From Iris pallida (lineage: Eukaryota; Streptophyta; Magnoliopsida; Asparagales; Iridaceae), in contig JANAVB010015600.1 of NCBI GenBank assembly GCA_029216955.1, positions 35,785,997 through 35,849,996 of the forward strand: 64,000 bases of DNA, in the 5' to 3' direction. Position numbers and translations under genes: made by a program. Below are positions 57,289 through 64,000 of this stretch, piece by piece. The number at the start of each line of letters is the position of its first letter. Positions within the stretch are counted from its first letter, which is position 1. Below the pieces are notes generated by a model. The model did no database searches. It was given only the letters and a program-made list of their open reading frames with translations, and was not told where the DNA came from.

Positions 57289-57488
57289 ATGTTGTGGTGG
57301 CGCCACAGGTGCATCGAGATAGAAAAAGGACTCTGCTCGATCAAAACTTGGGAATATCTCAACAAAGAGATCAAATCCCAGTTCTACCCAGAGAATATGG
57401 CGTATGTAGAGAGACGGAGCTTGCGACAACTCAAGCACACCGGGTTCATCAAAGACTATGTGGCAGAGTTCACCCACCTGATGCTTGC
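57289..57488 (+). pseudogene. Gypsy gag fragment
   Basis: The + strand reads LWWRHRCIEIEKGLC, then IKTWEYLNKEIKSQF and KHTGFIKDYVAEF, the central part of a Ty3/gypsy gag (capsid). It is cut on the right by the TGTCACGACC end of a long LTR at 57489. No start, no other domain; a scrap of another element. Confidence 0.82.
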
Positions 57489-60279
57489 TGTCACGACCTG
57501 TCACGCCCCGCTCCCATTTACGGTGATTCGAGTACGTAAACAACATCCCCAAGCTACGTACTTTACGAATAAATCGGTATTCGTAACCACGATTATTGCC
57601 TGTAAGTTCTAGGATAAAGTATAGGGTAAAGCTAAACCATCAATAAATAACAACTAAGCACAATCACAGTAATATTCTTCTTTAACTTACATCTCACAAC
57701 TTTGAGTTCTGTCTTCAAAAATAGTACACAAACTACTCACTAATTATACAACCATATAAGTATCTCCCATCAGGATTAATATACATATAACTATACAAGA
57801 ACACAAAATGAATTTGTTCTACAAGCATCCTCCTTTACTCTTCCGATTCATCCACATTATATAAGGGAAGTACCTCGTCTTCGGCCTGGCCTTCATTTAG
57901 TGAACAAAACTAGGTCATCAAAGACATGCAAGTCCTTGATTCAAGGAAGGCAAAATAAATAATATGATACTGAAAATCAAATACAACGAAAATGTAAACC
58001 AAATAAACTCTAAGTACAAGATTAAATATAAATTTGGACTAACTTCTAAAGTGATCTTAATTAAGTAAATAATTGTAACCAAAACCGCCCTTTAAGTCCT
58101 AAAGTCACTAGCACAGTCATAAGACAATTTTTGTTTCTTATACGATGATGCAAAGTTTAGAGAACATATTTGGATCTCACATTCGTAGTGGCACGAGCAC
58201 TATCTAGGCAATAATCATGTTACCAGGGATCAGGTGGTAGCATGTAGGCACGGTGTTTAGTAGTCCGGTCACTCCTCTTCGGGAGCTAAATCATAATATC
58301 AATTAACCAAATTCGACTTTTTATCGAATTAGGTACACATTTACAAATAACACGAGCATCAGGTAGGTAGGTGATCTAAGCATTCACCCAGTCTCAACGC
58401 AAGGCCTTGTGAAGGACCTACAAGTACTGATCAGTTTTGTTAATTATATTGTCCAGATTTCATACGATGTGATCCAAACTATTCTCCCCCGCCCAATGCT
58501 CTATTCTACATTTACAATCAATCCTAAGCCTTTTCTAATAATTGAAACTTCGTTTCCTGGATTAAATATATATATATATATGTTAACTTGTGTTTCTGGA
58601 ATATATATATCTAGGTTTAGGGTTCGGTACGATACCACGACGTTTAAATTTCAAAATTAGGCTATCTTCCGAAATCCTTAGATTTTCGGCAGAGTCTCCT
58701 TTATATTTCGAGCTCCAAACACAGTAATATAACCGGCCCGGAGCAACTCTCCGTAGAATTGACATGGGTCAAAGCCCCTTCAGTGGAACAACTCTACACC
58801 GGTCACACGCAGTTAATATAGTTGATAAGAATTGTATAAAAACACAAAACTAAGTTTACCTAAAATTCCAAACATGTATCCCCTACTTGTAAATAGTATA
58901 ACTTTTATCATATAAATCTGAATACCATCATATTATATACCGTCGGAAAGCTTATCGAATTTCCTACGAAACATGTGTTTACACATTTTGGATTTGATAG
59001 AGTTTAATAGGTCAAAATTGAGGTACAAACTTCTGTGTCCTTAAATTACAAAAAATATTTCCAGGTTTCGACCACGATATTGCACGGTTAATAACTCCTA
59101 ATATATACATCGAGATACTATCATATTATATACCATCGGAAAGCTTATCGAGTCCTCTACGTTTTCTCAGTAGACATAATTTAGTTTTAATGACATTTGC
59201 TAGATCAAAACTGTCGCGGAAAATACTACAATTTAAATTCCAGAATTTCGTTCCAGAATTTTACATCCTTGTTGTAAGGCCTGTAACTCATAATACATAA
59301 ATCATAATACATCATATTATATGTTTTCGAAAACGGCGTCGAATTTCCTAGATAATTCGTTTAGACATATTTTTAATTTGAGTTCATTTACTAGATTGAA
59401 ACTGTCCCAGAAATTTACTATGCAGTTGGAATTTAAATTCAGCATACATGTAATTGTTCTAATCAAGTCCAGCTCTTCATATAAGTGTGTCATCTTCTCA
59501 AATATCCCCTGGAAATGTGATATAGACCTCTTATAAATAGCATAACAACCATCTCTCATATTAATTTCCAAGAGGATTCATGAAAGAAATCAAAATTATG
59601 TAAGGAAATGACAAAAATTGGATTTTCTTCAAGTAGAGAACTTGCCTTTATGTTCTTGAATTTATGAGATGAAGTGGAAATGGAGGAAATATTTTTAGGT
59701 TGAGAAGGAGCCAAGATGTTGTACGGATGAGGAAGGGTGGAATGGGGGTTGAGAAGAAAGAGTTAGAATTTACATGAAGTAGGAAAGAAAATGAATAGGT
59801 TTATGTATATATATCTATACAATATGGTAACCTCCTTACTTCACTAGATATTTAGCTTCTTAGCTAAGAGGATTGGTTGCAGCTCACTCCCTCCCACATG
59901 GGCCGATCAATTGTTAGCATAGTTGTAGCTTCATTTGGAAGAAAAAAAAATTGAGTTGGTCAAATGGTATTTTGGTAATTAGTTAAGTAAATTTGATTAG
60001 GACTAATAATCCAAATTAGCACTATATTAATTTAACCCTTTTTCACTAATTATAACTTAAACCAATGGTGACTAAGCATGATGACAAGCTAGCACCTCAA
60101 ATATAATAATAATAAAACTTGTATGCCAAAATTTTTTATTATTATTATATTAAAATTTATCCAGTTCAAAAATTATATTATTAAAATAATAAAAATTTTC
60201 TCGTAAAGATATTTTCGCGTAAAACTCATATTTTCAAATAAATAATAATAATAATAAAATAAATTTTTGAAACCAACTA
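57489..60279 (-). repeat. Long gypsy LTR, - orientation
   Basis: Starts TGTCACGACCTGTCACGCCCC on the + strand. Contains three diverged ~180-bp tandem units (58860-59420) marked by ATCATATTATATACC(G/A)TCGGAAAGC. The right end near 60279 is where the next LTR begins; its own TG end is not clear. Confidence 0.6.
58860..59420. repeat. Three ~180-bp tandem units in an LTR
   Basis: Unit landmarks lie near 58930, 59113 and 59308; the third is the most diverged. Each keeps TATTATAT, TCGGAAAGC or TCGAAAACG, and CGAATTTCC or CGAGTCCTC in order. Confidence 0.8.
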
Positions 60280-61902
60280 TGACACGACCCGCACCCACTA
60301 TGAGGGTACGAGAACGTAACAACGCCCAGCCTACGCCGCAGTGTCAGCGGTAGAACGCTGTCCTAGGTCACATACATCTAACAGTTTATAAGGTACATGT
60401 ACAGTTTATACACTCCGAATGGAGGTGACATAAATAAGTACAACTCAATCACAGCTAAGGAAGATAGTACTGAACGATAGGATAGATAAAACTTAGAATC
60501 CACAGAGTATAATACAAGACAAAGAGATAGCTGAAACTAAGATAACATCTCCACAAATCCAGAGTACAACTCCAATAAATACAAATGTATCATAACATGA
60601 AAGTAAATAGAACTAGCCTAGCTAACTAGCCTAGTCTATAGGGGTAGTGTCCTCAGCAAGTGCTGGGTCCTCCTGAGAGTCCAGCTCAAGTGTGTCGTCT
60701 AAGCCTGCTCCGTAATAGGTGGGACACAGCTCCTCGAAGTCATCTGTAATATTTCAACAGGTCCAGTCAGGACTGGAGCGAGCACAGTACATCTCACGCA
60801 GTTCATATCATGACAGAAATAAAATACAGGCAATAGAGTAAGATACATGAAACGCTGAAGAATATACATGAGTAAAAGAGAAGACTGTAATGAAATATCT
60901 ACTATAAGTAAAGAGCTACAGTGAACTAGTGATTTAGAGTACAAGCTAGACATGTGAACGGCTTGATAATAAACATGAAAGGTCGCACATGACTACACTA
61001 CTTTAGAAATTGTCCACATGATTATTTATACTCCCCCGTACCCCCAATCAATACACAAGGATCTGTTCAAGTTTTGTTATTGCACATGATATTCACATGG
61101 GGGCCCATAAATGGGTGCACATGAATATAAAAATGGGGGCTCCATGATTATGAGAGTACATGAATCACGAGAGTGCACATGAATGGTGAAAGCACAAGAA
61201 TACATGATGAGAGTGAAACGCACATGACATAATGTATCTGATGCTCCCGAGGGGGATAACATCGTATGAAAAGATCCATATAGTACTAATCCGTATTTTC
61301 ATCATGTCAGCATAAAGTAAAATAATCTAGAGCAAGAAAATACTCCTAGCAAGTATGAAACGGTCAGAGAATGTACTCGCCTGATATCCTGAATGTCCGA
61401 AAGAAAATACTGCCTGAGGAGTGGTGTATGGCTCCTAATCAGAACAGGACAAGTCACAACATGTCCAGCTAAATAAAGTATGATACTATGATGTAGTCTA
61501 CATGATATTAGGTCAATCCTAGACCAAAGTCAACCCTGGTCAACTTCAGTCAACTAAATAGTCAAAGTTAGGTCAACTAGGTTAACCTAGACTCAATGAA
61601 GTCTAACTAGGCCTAAACAGTCTACCTTAGCTAGTACACACCATACACTAGTCTATAGGGTATTACACATGTGTGTATATCATATACACAATACCACCCA
61701 AGTCTACCCTAGGCTATGTCATCTAGATTATAGGCCATAGGCCCTATCCCATAGGCAATAGCCACACACTAAGCTATATCACATATAAGCCTAAACACCA
61801 TATACTATATTAGGCTATATACATACACTCATATTACATAGGCAAAGTACTATTGATTTCAATTTACCCATTACATTCACATAAGCCAACTACATAACAC
61901 TC

Positions 61903-61970
<68 letters not shown>

Positions 61971-64000
61971 ATATACATACACATAAAGATAGAGAGGGAA
62001 ATGAATCAAGGTAAAGTGTGTGTGTGTGTATATGTGTTAGGCATGTGTATGTGAGGGTGTGAGGGTAGGCTAGTGTGTGTTCATGTAGAGGGTTGTGTGT
62101 GTTCAGGGAACCCAAAACAGGTCTTAGGTAGAGGAGGAAACAGTGCTTCACATGGGAAAAATCAGTGTATGTGATACTTTGATGACAGGAATGTATTCAT
62201 GTGTGTGAATGTGGGTGAGTGTGGCCTGTGTTCAGGTTAGCAATTGACATTAAAACATGGTGACAGTGTCATGTGTCTCAGGAATTCCATTCTAGTGTCC
62301 AGTGTTCCATGAAATCATTTTCATGTGTGTGTGTTTAGGATTAACAGTGAACTACAATGAAGAAATCTCAGGAACCAAGGTGACAATGATACATGGTGTA
62401 GCAGTTTAATTGTTCCCAGGAAATCAATTCCCAGGTTTAAACCCAGGCTCATCTCAAAACAGTTCAATATGAATTGGCCATTCATTCTCAGGAATTCAAG
62501 ATTAGCAACAATGTGAAACCATGTGTGTGGTCATGTGTCTCAGTGTTCATACTGGAATTCAATGTTTAAACCCACACCCCAGATTTTCGATTAAAACATT
62601 GTCTCTGGAAATCAAACAATGTGCAGTCAGTGGTCATGTGTATATAGGTAGGTTCCTGTGTGTGTGTGTTAATGTGGCAGGGAATTAAATAGGTGTGTGT
62701 GTGTGAGTGATTTGTACCTATCACAAGTTTAACTCAATCAACAGTTATCAACAATTTCCACATTCCAAATCCCATTCAACAACTCTTCCCAAAATGATTC
62801 CCTACAACTTAAACATGTTGTTTATTGCGCAAGAAATAAAACCATAACTAACACACAGGGTATTTATTCATTAAAATGCAATGGAAGGAAGAATCAGTGA
62901 GTTAATCACACTGATACATTAGAGTATCAGGAAAATGCTCACTCCTCTGAAAATCGAATTCCTTCATCAATCTCAACACAAGGTGAATCCTAACATGATA
63001 TCTAATGTTCAGACATTTAAAACATAGCTAAAACACATGGCATTTAATCATTAAAAGTAAATGGAAAATAAAGAACAATGAACCAGTTCACTGATGCATC
63101 ATAGTATCAGAAATTTGGATTATCTCCTAATTCGAACCATTAAATAACAACTAATCAATTGGGTTATGGTTGGTAATTAACATTCAACATGTGTTCGTGA
63201 TATACACCCAATATTGTGTCCAAAAACGTGACACAATGTGTCCAAACACTACACGAACTCAATGCACCCCGACTGGTTCAGCCGACTGGTGCGCGTGTCC
63301 AGTGCGGGTTGAAACCCTCACTCGACACGAACCTAAACGACACGTGGTCTTGGGGGTGTCATGTCAGACACTGCCCCAAGGCCTGTGTCAAAGGACACGT
63401 GTCCTCGTGCCCTAGAACAGTCGCACGGACACGCGAGTAGCAGGACAAAACTTTCCAGTGCACGCAGCCGTGTCCACTGGTCCGACTCGATCCACATACA
63501 ACACGAAACCAGCTCAGACACTGAAGAACCAATAAGCGACACTAAAATGAGTATTCCTATTCAAACACAATATTAAAACATGATCAAAATGCCCACTGTG
63601 GCATTTCGTCGAACACCTACGCCTCTACACTGATACGTGTCCGATACGGACACGTAAAGGACACGAAAAGACACAAATCCTATTCCTACAGTTAGGGGAC
63701 ACCTAGGGCTTTGTATCCATGCAAAGAAATCAAAATTTGATGGAGGGAATAGAAAGTTACCTATTGGTGTTCTTCTACAATAAAAACTTCAAAAATAAGA
63801 TCTCCACTAGCTAGCTCAAGGCTCCAAATTGTCTCAAATCTGTCAATAGTCTCCATGAACAGTAGGGGAACACCAATTAGGTCACCATGGAAGAAGTTTG
63901 AAAGGAAATGGATTAATATTGATTAAAATAGGAAGCATTAAATGAAGAACAAACCTTGCTTTCTAGAAAATGAAGGGATGGATAAAAAAGAGGCAACTAT
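60280..64000 (-). repeat. Long gypsy LTR, - orientation, cut by window edge
   Basis: Starts TGACACGACCCGCACCCAC, then CAGCCTACGCCGCAGTGTC and GGTAGAACGCTGTCC, as at 23505. It holds a TA microsatellite (61908-61966), TG-rich DNA (62010-62720) and a GACACG/CGTGTC-rich block (63190-63665) like 17040-17720. Open frames in it are chance or repeat frames. Confidence 0.6.

Overview
The window is plant nuclear DNA. It holds one split host gene with GT-AG introns in a sea of LTR retrotransposons and DNA transposons; no rRNA, tRNA, CRISPR array or bacterial-type operon was seen. The host gene looks like a UDP-arabinose 4-epimerase (UXE/MUR4 family). Its N-terminal stretch reads like the grass form (Asp-Met-Asp-Tyr-Ser-Asp), and the element mix fits a repeat-rich genome, so a monocot is my best guess, but this is inference.

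Left part (1-13,275). Nine exons of the epimerase gene lie on the + strand from 1,405 to 11,295; a short first coding exon must lie upstream of the window. Intron 1 (partial) holds a Copia LTR (1-475) and a duplicated MITE-like repeat. Intron 4 is about 6.8 kb because a complete Ty1/copia element (3,819-9,544, - strand, 5-bp target duplication AGCGG) sits in it. It landed in one copy of an intron segment that had already been tandemly duplicated. Downstream is a non-autonomous DNA transposon candidate with a GC-rich cargo (about 12,074-13,240).

Middle (13,276-57,206) is a nest of insertions that can be unpacked from target-site duplications. A second, degenerate Ty1/copia element (- strand; 5' LTR 55,880-57,206, body 50,829-55,879 continuing at 18,415-18,579) was split in its RNase H domain by a Ty3/gypsy Tat-clade element (18,585-50,828, TSD GTATC). 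That element was itself hit by a solo LTR (19,672-20,746), a complex of very long gypsy LTRs (23,505-31,815, TSD TGAGC), a 562-bp hAT element (37,583-38,144, 8-bp TSD GAATCGGG) and an 8.6-kb CACTA (En/Spm) transposon (39,367-47,967, TSD CTG). The CACTA still shows a TNP2-type transposase gene and a second, Transposase_24-like gene, both on its + strand.

Right part (57,207-64,000). A + strand gypsy gag scrap is followed by two long - strand LTRs of the family ending GGGTCGTG(A)CA. Relatives of these LTRs also fill about 13,860-18,414 and 23,505-31,160.

Most elements are decayed. The breaks found in the CACTA transposase, the Tat reverse transcriptase and protease, and between the two LTRs of the young copia element are nearly all C-to-T or G-to-A changes, as expected for heavily methylated plant repeats. 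No clearly new biological system was found; the most interesting points are the insertion chronology, the antisense and inverted LTR copies inside a cell-wall sugar gene, and the CACTA with variant TACTACC ends and a G-run island.
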